Positions 46,484 through 55,685 of a stretch of 64,000 nucleotides of DNA are shown here, piece by piece. Below the pieces are notes generated by a model that worked only from the letters and a program-made list of their open reading frames with translations, ran no database searches and was not told the DNA's origin. The stretch covers positions 186,001 to 250,000 of the forward strand of contig NZ_JACVCU010000004.1 of NCBI RefSeq assembly GCF_014518425.1. Direction: 5' to 3'. The stretch is from Terrabacter sp. MAHUQ-38. Lineage in GTDB: Bacteria > Actinomycetota > Actinomycetes > Actinomycetales > Dermatophilaceae. Made by a program: the position numbers and the translations under genes. Each line of letters begins with the position of its first letter. The first letter of the stretch is position 1.

Positions 46484-47119
46484 ATGGGAAACCCGGAGGC
46501 CTTCGCCGAGGCCGCTGCTCAGATCATCCCCGTGCTGGTGCTCGCGCTTCTTGCCGACCCTGTGAACAGAGGGGCACACATCGGCCAATCCGGACTCATC
46601 TTGGTCGCCCTGTTCGCCGGAGTCACCGGCGAGGTCGTCGCCCTAACGGGGGTCGTCTCGGGGACAGATCGTGATGCCAACGCCCTGATCTCCGTCAGCA
46701 TGTGGGTGCTCGCGGTGGCCATCCTCGCGCCTCATGTCTCACTTCACTTCAGGAACGCGGTAAGCCGGGTGCCAGTAAAGATTCGCATCCTCGGCCGGGC
46801 AGTGTACGCGCCACTTTTTGGAGCCATTTATCTGGTGGCGGGGTGGTCCGTTCTCCCCCGGCCCTTGGCGCTCTTTCTGGGTTTGGGAGTTGCGGGCTGG
46901 GGCGTGGACAACTACTTCCGGGGCAAAGAGCGCTGGCAGGCCATCAAGGAGCAAGTGGCGGACGACGCCACCATCAATGTTGCTCCGGACAACCAGCAGT
47001 CAATGGACAACCATCGCTTGGAGCCACATGTTCCGAAGCCTGAGGCGAGCCCGGAGTCTCACGAGAGCACCGTCGTTGGAGCTTCAGAGGCCGGCCGCCC
47101 AAACGGCCAGGCGGTGTAA
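46484..47119 (+). CDS. Membrane protein upstream of Gabija genes (paralogue of 29680)
   Basis: A 211-residue protein with about five hydrophobic segments: IIPVLVLALLAD, LILVALFAGVTGEVVALTGV, SVSMWVLAVAILAPHVSL, IYLVAGWSVL and PLALFLGLGVAGWG. A charged cytoplasmic tail of about 65 residues follows. The N-terminal half matches the protein at 29680. Its gene ends 74 bases before gajA on the same strand, so cotranscription is plausible. It is not a known Gabija component; it could be an accessory membrane sensor or effector, which is inference. Confidence 0.75.
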   Translation: MGNPEAFAEAAAQIIPVLVLALLADPVNRGAHIGQSGLILVALFAGVTGEVVALTGVVSGTDRDANALISVSMWVLAVAILAPHVSLHFRNAVSRVPVKIRILGRAVYAPLFGAIYLVAGWSVLPRPLALFLGLGVAGWGVDNYFRGKERWQAIKEQVADDATINVAPDNQQSMDNHRLEPHVPKPEASPESHESTVVGASEAGRPNGQAV

Positions 47120-47193
47120 AGGCCCCACACCAGATCTACTGTTACGTACTGCCTGACGCCCCAAGTCGTTTGGATCTGAGAGGCAACCAAACC

Positions 47194-48816
47194 GTGAGAC
47201 TGAGTCGAATCCAGATCACCAACCACAGTCGGATCAAGGACCTCAAGGTCGACGTGCGGGGGCATGCGGTAATCGTCGGGGCCAACGATGTCGGGAAGTC
47301 CTCGCTACTCCGTATGCTCAACCTGCTTCTCGGTAGCACGACCGCGCAGCTTTATCAGCAGGCCAGCGTGGCCGACCTAGCTGACACGGCGGCTGACCTC
47401 GTTGTGGAGGCTCACTTCCTCGGGTTCAGCGACCCTGAGCGGACGCTCTTCCACCGTGAGATCAGTGTCGACGCGCACGACAAATCCGAATCAATGCGGG
47501 TTCAACTTGTAATCGCTCTGGACCCTGACGACGACCAAGCAGTCACCATCCGACGTTGGTTCCCGGAGTCCGGTCACGAGCGCACGCCGACCCGCGACCA
47601 AATGGCTGCGTTCGCCTGGCGCTACCTTCCGGCGACGCGAGGTACATCAGCGGCTTCTCTCGACGGGCCCAATAGCGCTTTGCAAGCGCTCTTGAAGGCG
47701 ATCGATCTCGGCGCCGAGAAGACGGTTCTGACCGGGTTGCTGGAAAACTTCAATAACGAGCTTGGCTCGAGTACTCGGCTTACGCAGCTGCGAGGCGACG
47801 TGGCAAGGCACCTGTCCAAGGCGATGCCGAAAACGATCGGCAAAGAGGATCTCGCGGTGCGTACCGCGGCCGATCCCGAGGGCGGCGTCTTGGGCAGTGT
47901 TTCGATGTTCTTTGATCGTGATGACGAGTACGTCCCGATCGCCGACCAGTCTGATGGTCTGCGGCAGCTCATGTCCATGACCTTGTTCGATCTCGCACAG
48001 GGAACGGCCAACGTCGTCGCCATCGATGAACCCGAACTCCATCTCCACCCCTCTAGTCAGCGAACGCTGGCTGAATTGTTTGGTGACGCCGCGAATCAGA
48101 AGATTCTGGCGACGCACTCGCCATTCATCGTGCAGCGGTTCGAACCCTCCCAAGTCATTGCAGTAAGCCCCGACGGGGTCTGCCACCAGTTAGCCCCGGA
48201 CAAGCTCAGCGCGGTCGAGAAACTGCGGGCGAACTGGTGGTCTCCGCGTCTCCTCGAGGTGCTGACGGCCCGCTTCGCCATTGTTGTGGAGGGCGCCTCT
48301 GACCGTGTCATCGTCGAGGCCGTCGCCCGCCTCATGGGTGTCGACCTCGATCGACTCGGCGCAGTCGTTTTCGATTTGGATGGCGCCATGAAGTTCCCGC
48401 ACGTCTACAGACTGATCGGCGCGCATGGCTTCAACGTTCCGATGCTGGGCCTGGTTGATGACGCTGAGAAGGGAGGTTGGCTCGGCCAAATCGGAGGCAA
48501 GCCCGCTGACGTGGTTGGCCAGACGCTCTTCGTTTCAGTGCCGGACCTTGAAGCCGAGTACTGCGAAGCTCTGACGGGCCCCGGCACAGGTCAGGCCCTT
48601 ATCGACGCTGGCTACTGCAAGGAAGCCGCAATCCTCCAGACCGCGGCAGTGTCCTCAATTGCAGACGTCACGGCAGAGGCCATGGCTGTCTACTGTCGCA
48701 AGGACAAGGTCACTGCTGCTGTCGCTATCGCGTCCCAGCTCGACCTGGCAACGGCAACCAAGATCGTGAGTGTTCACGACCTCCTCACGCAGCTCAAGGC
48801 CATTGGGCAAGCGTGA
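47194..48816 (+). CDS. gajA: Gabija GajA: OLD-family ATPase/TOPRIM nuclease
   Basis: A protein of about 540 residues. The N-terminal ABC-type ATPase has Walker A IVGANDVGKSSLL (residues about 27-39). LRQLMSMTLFDLAQGTANVV and VVAIDEPELHLHPSSQRTLA form the signature/Walker B, and ILATHSPFIVQRF the H-loop. The C-terminal TOPRIM domain has FAIVVEGASDRVIVEAVARL (Glu) and MLGLVDDAEKGG (Asp-Asp). GajA nicks DNA when nucleotide pools fall during phage infection. The GTG at 47194 starts the usual first beta strand; a TTG at 47170 would add eight residues. The stop overlaps gajB. Confidence 0.85.
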   Translation: MRLSRIQITNHSRIKDLKVDVRGHAVIVGANDVGKSSLLRMLNLLLGSTTAQLYQQASVADLADTAADLVVEAHFLGFSDPERTLFHREISVDAHDKSESMRVQLVIALDPDDDQAVTIRRWFPESGHERTPTRDQMAAFAWRYLPATRGTSAASLDGPNSALQALLKAIDLGAEKTVLTGLLENFNNELGSSTRLTQLRGDVARHLSKAMPKTIGKEDLAVRTAADPEGGVLGSVSMFFDRDDEYVPIADQSDGLRQLMSMTLFDLAQGTANVVAIDEPELHLHPSSQRTLAELFGDAANQKILATHSPFIVQRFEPSQVIAVSPDGVCHQLAPDKLSAVEKLRANWWSPRLLEVLTARFAIVVEGASDRVIVEAVARLMGVDLDRLGAVVFDLDGAMKFPHVYRLIGAHGFNVPMLGLVDDAEKGGWLGQIGGKPADVVGQTLFVSVPDLEAEYCEALTGPGTGQALIDAGYCKEAAILQTAAVSSIADVTAEAMAVYCRKDKVTAAVAIASQLDLATATKIVSVHDLLTQLKAIGQA

Positions 48817-50471
48817 TGACCCAACAGATCGACCCTCAGCGACTCGCAGCGGCGACCGAGCAGCCGAATCTTTTGGTAATTGCTCCGCCAGGCTGCGGCA
48901 AGACCGAGCTGCTCGCGCTGCGGGCAATGGAGCTGATTCCGCGACTCGCTCCGCATCAACGCATTCTGGCGCTCACGTTCACCAACCGTGCCAAGGCCAA
49001 CCTCGGAGACCGCCTCAGGCGCCACCTCGGCCGAGAGCGATTCCGTCGCTACGTGGCCGTGCACAACTTCCACGGCCACGCTGCCGAGGTGGTGCTGGCG
49101 CATGGCCGGACAGTCGGGCTTCCGGTGGAGGATCTGAAGATGCCCACTACGAAGACCCTTCGTACAGCTCTCGCTGCGGTGTCGAATGACGCTGCGTCGC
49201 GGGACGCTGCATCGCAGGTGCTAGCGAAGACAAAGCGCGCACCCCTGAGTGATGAAGAAGTTCTGGCGGCGCTGAGCGCGCCGGGCAACGAACTCGCAAA
49301 GAGGGTCGAACTCAACAGAATCCTCGCCAATGAGCTGCACTACGAGGACCTCCTCCGTCACGCCCAGCGGCTGCTCAACATCGACGAGGTGGCCAATCTG
49401 TATCGGCAGCACTTTGGCGCGGTGCTTGTCGACGAGTTTCAAGACCTGTCACCGCAGCAGCTTGCGATCGCCCTGGCAACGTGTGCGAAATCCCGCACGT
49501 TTGTCGGTGATCCTCTGCAGGGGATTTACTCCTGGGCGGGTGCTGAGCCAGCCCAAGTCGAGGCACAACTACGAGAGATCTGTGGGGAGCCGGTCCCGCT
49601 CACGGTTTCGTATCGTTCCTCGCCCAATGTGCTCACCATGCTCAACGGTGTGTCGGGTCGCTTGGGCGCAGCGCCTCTCGAGGCGGCCGATCCAGATGCG
49701 TGGCCAGACGGGGGAGCATCGTCTGTACTTCGTTTTCCGACGAAGAATGATGAAGCCACATTCGTAGCCGCTTTGAGTGCACAGATCGTGAAAGCGGACC
49801 CAACTGCATCGGTCGGGGTAATCGCGCGGGCCGGATGGCGACGACGCGAGATCGATCAGGCGTTCGCCGGCATGACGGATGTCCCCTGTAGGCATTGGGA
49901 CCTTGCGATCGAAGACCCGGACATCCTTGAGCGCATACGCGTAGCTGTCGCCGGAATGCCAAAGACAATCTCGTTTGACCATGCGCGCGAGCGGATCGTC
50001 GCCACCATCGATCCGAGCGACGTCGACACGATCGAGCAGATCGAGGACGCCTTTGTGCAGCTACAGGCAGGTGGTGCGACCGGCGTCCGCTCGGCCCTCC
50101 AACGGTTCCGCGTGCGTGAAGATGACGCTCCGATCGAACCCGGGGTCCATCTGCTGAATGCGCACACGGGTAAGGGTCAGCAGTTCGATTGGGTCTTCAT
50201 CCCGGGCCTGGAGGAAGGACACTTGCCGGGACGGCGCTCGAACCAGGGCCCTGCCCTGGCCGAGGAGGAGCGAGTACTGCTTGTCATGCTGTCGAGAGCG
50301 AAGCACGGAGTCGTCGCGACGTACGCCCAAACGCTCGACGGCAGGTTCGGGCGGTACGCCTCGACTCCATGCAGGTGGTTGGCAGGGCTCGCGGCGTCGG
50401 CGGCGATGAACTGGCCTCAGCTCGAGGCACACCTCCATGAGCACTACCCGCAGCAACCGAGTTCCGCATGA
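48813..50471 (+). CDS. gajB: Gabija GajB: UvrD/PcrA-like helicase
   Basis: A 552-residue SF1A helicase-like NTPase. Motif I is IAPPGCGKTELLALRA, Ia LALTFTNRAKANL, II AVLVDEFQDLSPQQLAIALA, III FVGDPLQGIYSWAGA and IV-like VSYRSSPNVLTML. V is LLNAHTGKGQQFDWVFIPGL and VI LLVMLSRAKHGVVATYA. In Gabija GajB senses DNA ends and works with GajA against phage DNA. The GTG/ATG start overlaps the gajA stop, and the pair order and sizes are as in known systems. Helicase motifs are all intact. Confidence 0.85.
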   Translation: MMTQQIDPQRLAAATEQPNLLVIAPPGCGKTELLALRAMELIPRLAPHQRILALTFTNRAKANLGDRLRRHLGRERFRRYVAVHNFHGHAAEVVLAHGRTVGLPVEDLKMPTTKTLRTALAAVSNDAASRDAASQVLAKTKRAPLSDEEVLAALSAPGNELAKRVELNRILANELHYEDLLRHAQRLLNIDEVANLYRQHFGAVLVDEFQDLSPQQLAIALATCAKSRTFVGDPLQGIYSWAGAEPAQVEAQLREICGEPVPLTVSYRSSPNVLTMLNGVSGRLGAAPLEAADPDAWPDGGASSVLRFPTKNDEATFVAALSAQIVKADPTASVGVIARAGWRRREIDQAFAGMTDVPCRHWDLAIEDPDILERIRVAVAGMPKTISFDHARERIVATIDPSDVDTIEQIEDAFVQLQAGGATGVRSALQRFRVREDDAPIEPGVHLLNAHTGKGQQFDWVFIPGLEEGHLPGRRSNQGPALAEEERVLLVMLSRAKHGVVATYAQTLDGRFGRYASTPCRWLAGLAASAAMNWPQLEAHLHEHYPQQPSSA

Positions 50472-50894
50472 GTTCAAGGTCCTAAGCCCAACGAACGGGC
50501 GCCAACAGCCTTTCGAGAAGGAGCCGCCGTCGCTCCATGACGGCCGTCAGGTTCGGTACAGCGAACGAATCAATTCGCGCCGGTAGATCGGTGGCTTGTC
50601 AGCCGCGGGTCAACGGCCAGTTCGGCGGAGACCGAGAGCGTCGCGCTCAGGCCGTGGTCCGACCCCTGGCAGGGCCGGCGCAAGCTTTGGGACAGTGTGG
50701 CTCAGGAGTAGCGCACAACAATCATGTCTCGATTGTTGTTGCTTCATGTCGGCGATCTCCGGTCGTCGAACCGTCGCTAGGTCAGGGCCGCGTCAAAGTG
50801 GGCGGAATGGGGCGATGCCAAATCGCAAGTCGGTGACGAGCTGAATGCCGGCAGTGCTGGGATGACAGCGTGCCTGTGACCCGCCGCCCATGGT
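50472..50894. other. Convergent intergenic region (423 bases)
   Basis: No gene is supported between gajB and the end of the replication/transfer block. It contains an AT-rich inverted repeat at 50715-50739. Confidence 0.45.
50715..50739. terminator. AT-rich inverted repeat, possible terminator
   Basis: ACAACAATC-ATGTCTC-GATTGTTGT, perfect 9-bp arms. It lies about 240 bases after gajB in a convergent gap, so a terminator is likelier than an operator. Confidence 0.5.
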
Positions 50895-52271
50895 TCACAT
50901 CAGGGGCGCAACCGCCTCGCGCTCGCTGACTCTCGCGGGCTGCAGTTGGCCCGGCAAGGCGCTGGTCGTCTCCTTCGCGGCACGTTCCGCGTTCCACACG
51001 GCGTCGAGTAGTTGTGGGACGTCGGTTCGAGTTGCTGCGAGCATCCGTCCTGCCCTTTTGGCGTTGAGGCGTTCAGTGCTGGTTTCCGCGTGGTTCGCGT
51101 GGATGAACAGAACGTGTGACTTCAGGAGGCGGGAAGCCCATGTCGCGGCCAACGATGCGGTCCAGGCCACTTCGCTCGTGCCGCGAAGCAGTGCTTGGTA
51201 TGAGAGTTCCTCTTGGCGACCGTCGACTGGCCGGGTGGTGATGTGTGTCAGGGCTGTGAAGAGCTGGCGCGCCGCTTCGACGTAGTTGCGTGATGGGCTC
51301 GCACCGGTCGAGGTCTGGTCCCAGACGTGGGTGGCTGCCTGCAGCGCGTGGGCTGAGTCCCGGAGGAGGGTTCGCGGTGCCGAGCCGGAGTCTGTGAGGC
51401 CGGACCTTGCGAGAACGGTATCCAGTGCGGCGTACATGTGTACGCCCTGACGGTTGATGTCCTTGAGGACCTCAACGCTCGGAACGGTGTCGCGGAGTTC
51501 CCGCCGCGCCGCTCTGGCCCACTGGTGTATCGCGTGTTCAAGCTGGGCTGCTGCTGACTCGGATGATGAGCAGTACGTGGAAGCAATGGCCTGGTTCTGA
51601 AGGCCGGTGACTTCGGACGCTGCGGGCAGACGTTCGAGAGACTTGAGCGCGAAGCGTGCTATCTGCAGGGGTCGGTCGGCGAGGTCTGGCTCGCATAGGC
51701 CGAGGGTTCGTTTGGCGGCGGTTGCGGTGATGACTAGGGTCCGCCGCGCGATGGCATTGGCGGACTGGTTCAGCAAGGGTGGGACGCTCGGCTCGAGCCG
51801 GTTGATCGCGAGCAGGTCGGTGAGCGCGCCTAAGGAGCACGCCGTGCGGGCCAGTGGATGTGTGTCAGTGGTGTCTGCGGGTGGAATGCGTTGGCCCGAG
51901 CCGAGCTGGATGCGGGGGATGCGGTAGCCAGAGTCGCTCAGCTCCGCGGTCATTGCGCCGGAGCGGATCCGCTTGCGGATCGACGTATCCGTGGTTCCCA
52001 TGAAGCGTGCGACTTCCCTGGGTGTGAATGCCGGTCGGTCGTCTGCGGGCTCGAGCGGCTGTGGGTAGTCGAGGAACAAACGGTAGAGCGGCAGAGCTTC
52101 TCCGTCGAAGGCTCCGCAGCCGACGCGCGATCCGAGCAGCTCGTAGAGAAGACGGTAGACGGTCTGGTCGAACGACTCCCACTGGTGTCGGCTCACCGAG
52201 GCACTGGAGCAGCCCAGCTGCTCGACCGAGTCCTCGGCCCGGGACAACAGGTCCAGGACGGTGGTCGCCAT
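50895..52271 (-). CDS. Hypothetical element protein with HTH (replication/regulation block)
   Basis: A 458-residue protein. A helix-turn-helix is suggested by FTPREVARFMGTTDTSIRKR (about residue 83). The rest is mostly alpha-helical, with AALDTVLARSGL and NYVEAARQLFTALTHI. The ATG at 52271 overlaps the upstream stop (TGATG); a GTG one codon earlier is possible. It is the last gene of a minus-strand block with a primase and small genes. The family is not recognised; a DNA-binding role in replication or transfer is likely from context only. Confidence 0.7.
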   Translation of the reverse strand: MATTVLDLLSRAEDSVEQLGCSSASVSRHQWESFDQTVYRLLYELLGSRVGCGAFDGEALPLYRLFLDYPQPLEPADDRPAFTPREVARFMGTTDTSIRKRIRSGAMTAELSDSGYRIPRIQLGSGQRIPPADTTDTHPLARTACSLGALTDLLAINRLEPSVPPLLNQSANAIARRTLVITATAAKRTLGLCEPDLADRPLQIARFALKSLERLPAASEVTGLQNQAIASTYCSSSESAAAQLEHAIHQWARAARRELRDTVPSVEVLKDINRQGVHMYAALDTVLARSGLTDSGSAPRTLLRDSAHALQAATHVWDQTSTGASPSRNYVEAARQLFTALTHITTRPVDGRQEELSYQALLRGTSEVAWTASLAATWASRLLKSHVLFIHANHAETSTERLNAKRAGRMLAATRTDVPQLLDAVWNAERAAKETTSALPGQLQPARVSEREAVAPLM

Positions 52272-52612
52272 CACGACGCCCCGTCTGGACGTGTGGCCGC
52301 GACCGTTTCGAGCTCGTCGACGTTCACGGCGAGGTCAAAGACGTGCGCGCGCCAGAAGGCGAAGTCCCTGGGCGCATCTGATGGGGGAAGCGTGTCGAGA
52401 GCCTTCAGTGCCGTGGCGAGGTGTCGGCGCAGGTCGGTCGGTTCGATCGGCGTGGACCAAGGCATCGGGTCGAGCCCGGCCGCCACCAGCCGGATGGTGC
52501 CAGCCATCGCGTTCCATGGATCGAGTGGGTTGCCCCCCGCACGTCGCTCGGCCAGGTCGCCAGCCCGGTGCAGTTCGGCCGCTGCTCGCTCGAGCGAGCT
52601 GGTGGATCGCAT
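52271..52612 (-). CDS. Small hypothetical helical protein
   Basis: A 113-residue, mostly helical protein: SSLERAAAELHRAGDLAERR, then LRRHLATALKALDTLPPSDA. AAGGAG precedes the ATG. It is translationally coupled to the following gene and lies 22 bases after the primase stop. No family is recognised. Confidence 0.75.
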   Translation of the reverse strand: MRSTSSLERAAAELHRAGDLAERRAGGNPLDPWNAMAGTIRLVAAGLDPMPWSTPIEPTDLRRHLATALKALDTLPPSDAPRDFAFWRAHVFDLAVNVDELETVAATRPDGAS

Positions 52613-52634
52613 GCGGGTTCTCCTTGCGCCGATG

Positions 52635-54092
52635 TCAGATCAGTGAGGGGGTGCGTGCGAGGGAGTTTGAGGCGCGCGGGCGCGCGGGCTGCTCGCGCAG
52701 CGCATGCTCGAGCGCCTGCGAGTACGCGTCCCGGGGGTTCCAGCCGTGCCGGGTCATCTCGGCGGCTGAGTCACGCAGGAGGCGGACCCGTTCTGCAAGC
52801 GGTAGCTGTGCGGCGATGGGCGCGATGGTCTGGACGGCATCACGGATGGGGTCGTCCGCTCGATCGAGGAGCAGTCGGATCAGCGCGCGCCCGGGCACCT
52901 GCGTGTGTGGGCGCGTTTCGTCGGTCGCATCGGTGGCATCGGTCGGAGGCAGCAGGAGGTCTCGAAGCCCGGCGGGGCCATGGGCGGCGATCCAGTCGGC
53001 TGGGTCTTGGCCTGTCGGCATCGTCGTCACGAGCGCTGCAGCCCGGCGGTCGAGGGAAGCTGCGACGAGCCATCGTTCGGTACCGCGCCGGCCGGCGTCG
53101 TCACCGTCGAGGGCCACTCGCGGCGGCCGTGGGCTCAGCGCCAGCACTTCGCGTGCCTGGATGTGGGAAACGGTCACTCCGTTGGTGGAGCAGGGGGCAA
53201 CCTGATCAGTGAGGTGTGTGGCGGCGGCTACCGCGGCGATCGCCAGCGCGTCGATCACGCCCTCGACAACGATGGCCTGCCCGCTTGGCGCGAGTGGGTG
53301 GTGCGTCGGCCGGTACAGCACCTGCGCCTTGTCGAACACCGGCGTACGCGTCGGGTTGCGATACTTCGGCGCGGCGGGGTGCCCGCTGATGTCCCGTCCG
53401 ACGAACCCCTGGATCTGATTGTCCCTGTTGATGATCGGGACCATGATGCGGTTGCGGTAAGCGTCGACGAGCTTGTCTCCGCGGGTGCGGGTGGACAGGT
53501 CCATGCCGACGAGCTCGTCGTCGGTAACCCCACGGGAGCGGAGGTGGTCGGTCAGGGATGCCCAGCCGTGGCCGGCGTGCCCGACGAGCGGCTGCTCCGG
53601 AAAGGTCCGTGCGAGGGGTGTGAGGTCGATGCCGCGGCGGTGCTTCAGGTACTGCGTGGCGAAGCCCGTTCCGATCGGCGTAGCGAAGTGCTCCCAGGCG
53701 AGCTGGTTGATCTCGAAGGCGCGCCCGACTGGGATGCCTGCCGCCGGCGAATCCCGGACGACGTGCAGTCGCGCTCGACGCGACGCGCCGTCAGCCAAGG
53801 CGACGGCGTGTCGGCCACCTTCCAGTTCGGCGACGGCCTCGAGGAAGCCCAGGTTGCGCATTCGCTGGACGAAGTCGATGACGTCCCCGCTGGCTCCGCA
53901 GCCGAAGCAGTGGAAGCGGTCCGGCACACCCTCAACGGAGAGCGACGGTGTGCTGTCGTCGTGGAACGGGCAGCAGGCCATCCACCCATGCCCACGCGGA
54001 TGCAGCTCGATGCCGGCCGCGGCCATGACATCGGCCAGTGAGTGGCTGGCCCTGATTGCCTGCACGTCCACGGAGGCGCGCTGCCCGGTCAC
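52635..54092 (-). CDS. DnaG-like primase (CHC2 zinc finger plus TOPRIM)
   Basis: A 485-residue protein. The N-terminal zinc finger is CCPFHDDSTPSLSVEG with FHCFGCGASGDVIDFVQRM (C-x2-H...C-x2-C). The central primase region has GRDISGHPAAPKYRNPTRTP and VLYRPTHHPLAPSG. The TOPRIM has IVVEGVIDALAIA (Glu) and VALDGDDAGRRGTERWLVAA (Asp-x-Asp). The C-terminus is short, with no DnaB-binding helical bundle, so it is a plasmid/ICE-type primase. It should prime the element's DNA after transfer or during replication. The GTG start overlaps the previous stop (GTGA). Confidence 0.9.
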   Translation of the reverse strand: MTGQRASVDVQAIRASHSLADVMAAAGIELHPRGHGWMACCPFHDDSTPSLSVEGVPDRFHCFGCGASGDVIDFVQRMRNLGFLEAVAELEGGRHAVALADGASRRARLHVVRDSPAAGIPVGRAFEINQLAWEHFATPIGTGFATQYLKHRRGIDLTPLARTFPEQPLVGHAGHGWASLTDHLRSRGVTDDELVGMDLSTRTRGDKLVDAYRNRIMVPIINRDNQIQGFVGRDISGHPAAPKYRNPTRTPVFDKAQVLYRPTHHPLAPSGQAIVVEGVIDALAIAAVAAATHLTDQVAPCSTNGVTVSHIQAREVLALSPRPPRVALDGDDAGRRGTERWLVAASLDRRAAALVTTMPTGQDPADWIAAHGPAGLRDLLLPPTDATDATDETRPHTQVPGRALIRLLLDRADDPIRDAVQTIAPIAAQLPLAERVRLLRDSAAEMTRHGWNPRDAYSQALEHALREQPARPRASNSLARTPSLI

Positions 54093-54757
54093 AGCTGCAC
54101 CTGCATGCAAGGCTGTTTTTCCGCCGTAGCCGAGTCGAGCGCGGCCCCGTACGTGCCCACGAGCTCGGTGAAGTTCTCGAGGGACATGTGGATGTCCGTG
54201 TCGAGAGCGTGGGCGAACGCGCGGTCCACGGCGGCGCGCTGGGCGGTCGTCGACAGGACGGCATACTCCTGCCAGATCGGGTCGTACGCGTAGAGCAGGC
54301 CGCGCGTCGCGTCGTCACCGTCGAGCCGCAGAGAGATGCGCTGGTTGCTCCGCTCGCCCCAGCGCATGCCGTAGTCGCGGTCGATGCCGCGGATGTTGCC
54401 GTGCTGGGTCTCGAACGCCTTGGGGCCGATCCACTCGAGAGCATGTCGCGGGCGCGTGCCGCCCGTGACGCCGTGTCCGTATGCCGCCGCGCGCAGTTCG
54501 CCGATGTCGCCGGCTCCGGCATCGAGAGCCGTAGTGATGCGCTCGGCCACGGCGAACGGGTCCTGACCGAACTCGACCGCGAGCAGCTGCCCGGTGGCGT
54601 GCGCGTAGGCGTTGCGCTGGCCGAGCCGGTACCAGTAGTCGACCGGGTCGCTCTCCTCGACGTTCCGGCTGGCGTTTCGGGCGAGTGCCAGGAGCTGGTC
54701 GACGACGGTGCTGTCTGGTGTTGCTGCCGACGAGGTGGCGTGCGCGTTGGCTGACAT
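54089..54757 (-). CDS. Hypothetical conserved element protein
   Basis: A 222-residue soluble protein. It contains DYWYRLGQRNAYAHATGQLL and a helical central part, with no membrane segments or catalytic motif that I can see. It is the first gene of the replication block with a 74-base leader containing palindromes. The stop overlaps the primase start, so the two are coupled. The function is unknown. Confidence 0.75.
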   Translation of the reverse strand: MSANAHATSSAATPDSTVVDQLLALARNASRNVEESDPVDYWYRLGQRNAYAHATGQLLAVEFGQDPFAVAERITTALDAGAGDIGELRAAAYGHGVTGGTRPRHALEWIGPKAFETQHGNIRGIDRDYGMRWGERSNQRISLRLDGDDATRGLLYAYDPIWQEYAVLSTTAQRAAVDRAFAHALDTDIHMSLENFTELVGTYGAALDSATAEKQPCMQVQL

Positions 54758-54767
54758 GGTGGCCCTC

Positions 54768-54779
54768 CCTCGCGCGAGG
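54768..54779. promoter_or_regulatory. Palindrome upstream of the replication block
   Basis: CCTCGCGCGAGG is a perfect 12-bp palindrome just before the start of the 222-residue gene, next to a second short inverted repeat (GTCCT...AGGAC at 54791). It could be an operator controlling the primase operon. Confidence 0.4.
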
Positions 54780-54831
54780 CCTTCTCGCGCGTCCTAAGGG
54801 AGGACCCCGCCTTGGGGACACTATTTGGCAA

Positions 54832-55254
54832 TCAATCACGCTGTGCCGCACGGACTTCGGACGTTGGCCATCGAACCACCAGGTCATCGCGGTGTCCGGA
54901 GACGGAGCACTGGGTCTTTGAGGCATGGTCGGCGAGGATGAGCTGGGCATCGTGCAGGGCTCGGATGAAGTCCAGCGCAGCGGTGGGGGAGGCGGTGTCG
55001 GCGTAGTCGGCTCGTTCGTGGTCGCGGAGGGCCGACAGGATCTCGACGAGCGCGCTGTGCCGGTCCCAGCACGGAGGGATGACCCGCGGTTCGATGGCGA
55101 AGCGTCGCACCAAGGCGTGCACCCACTCCTGGAGTTCGCCGAGCCGAGAGCGTGCTTCCTCCCCTGTCAGGGAGGGCCAGTGGACGGGGCCGCGGAGCTG
55201 GCCGAAGGCACGCTCGAAGGGGTCTTCGCCGAAGTCGAGAGGCTCGTCCGCCAT
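54832..55254 (-). CDS. Small hypothetical protein
   Basis: A 140-residue, acidic, helical protein starting MADEPLDFGEDPFERAFGQL. It contains TGEEARSRLGELQEWVHALV and DFIRALHDAQLILADHASKT. Its ATG overlaps the stop of the HNH gene (TGATG), so it is coupled with it. It is typical of the small unassigned genes in actinobacterial conjugation blocks. No family is recognised. Confidence 0.7.
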   Translation of the reverse strand: MADEPLDFGEDPFERAFGQLRGPVHWPSLTGEEARSRLGELQEWVHALVRRFAIEPRVIPPCWDRHSALVEILSALRDHERADYADTASPTAALDFIRALHDAQLILADHASKTQCSVSGHRDDLVVRWPTSEVRAAQRD

Positions 55255-55685
55255 CACGACGCTGCGCCACCCGTGCGAGGTCCTCGGGCGGCCCGTATGC
55301 CGGCCCGGACTTGGCGAAGGGCCGCGATGATCGCGGCGGTCGCGGTCTGGCGATCCGCCCGCTGCCATGTCGGGTGCGAGTCGAGGATGGCGTGAAGGCC
55401 GCGATGGTCGCGTCGACACAGCGGCAGCAGGTCACTCAACGACTCGGCGCCGAGGCGTGCGTAGGTGGTGTGGTGCAAGTGTCCAGACTTGAGGGTCCAG
55501 CGGCGCCCGCAGACCAGGCACGAGGGTTCGATCCCAGCGGCGGTGAGCCACGCGGCATACCACTGCCGGCGCTTCTGTCTCCAGGCGCGCGAGTTCAGGT
55601 AGGCGTCGTACTCCGCTCGCCGCCCTGAGCGCGGACGGCGTCTAACCGGCTGCGCTGGCACGGCGAATCCGGCTTTCCAGCTCAA
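55254..55685 (-). CDS. HNH-type endonuclease-like protein
   Basis: A protein of about 143 residues. The start overlaps the coupling-protein gene by 44 bases; a GTG at 55661 would reduce this to 20. EYDAYLNSRAWRQKRRQWYA is followed by C-x2-C (CLVCG), GHLHHTTYARLGAESLSDLL and PLCRRDHRGLH. This is a beta-beta-alpha HNH metal site with a zinc-binding Cys pair. A nicking or processing role in transfer is possible. It is encoded with the coupling protein in one transcript. Confidence 0.75.
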   Translation of the reverse strand: MSWKAGFAVPAQPVRRRPRSGRRAEYDAYLNSRAWRQKRRQWYAAWLTAAGIEPSCLVCGRRWTLKSGHLHHTTYARLGAESLSDLLPLCRRDHRGLHAILDSHPTWQRADRQTATAAIIAALRQVRAGIRAARGPRTGGAAS

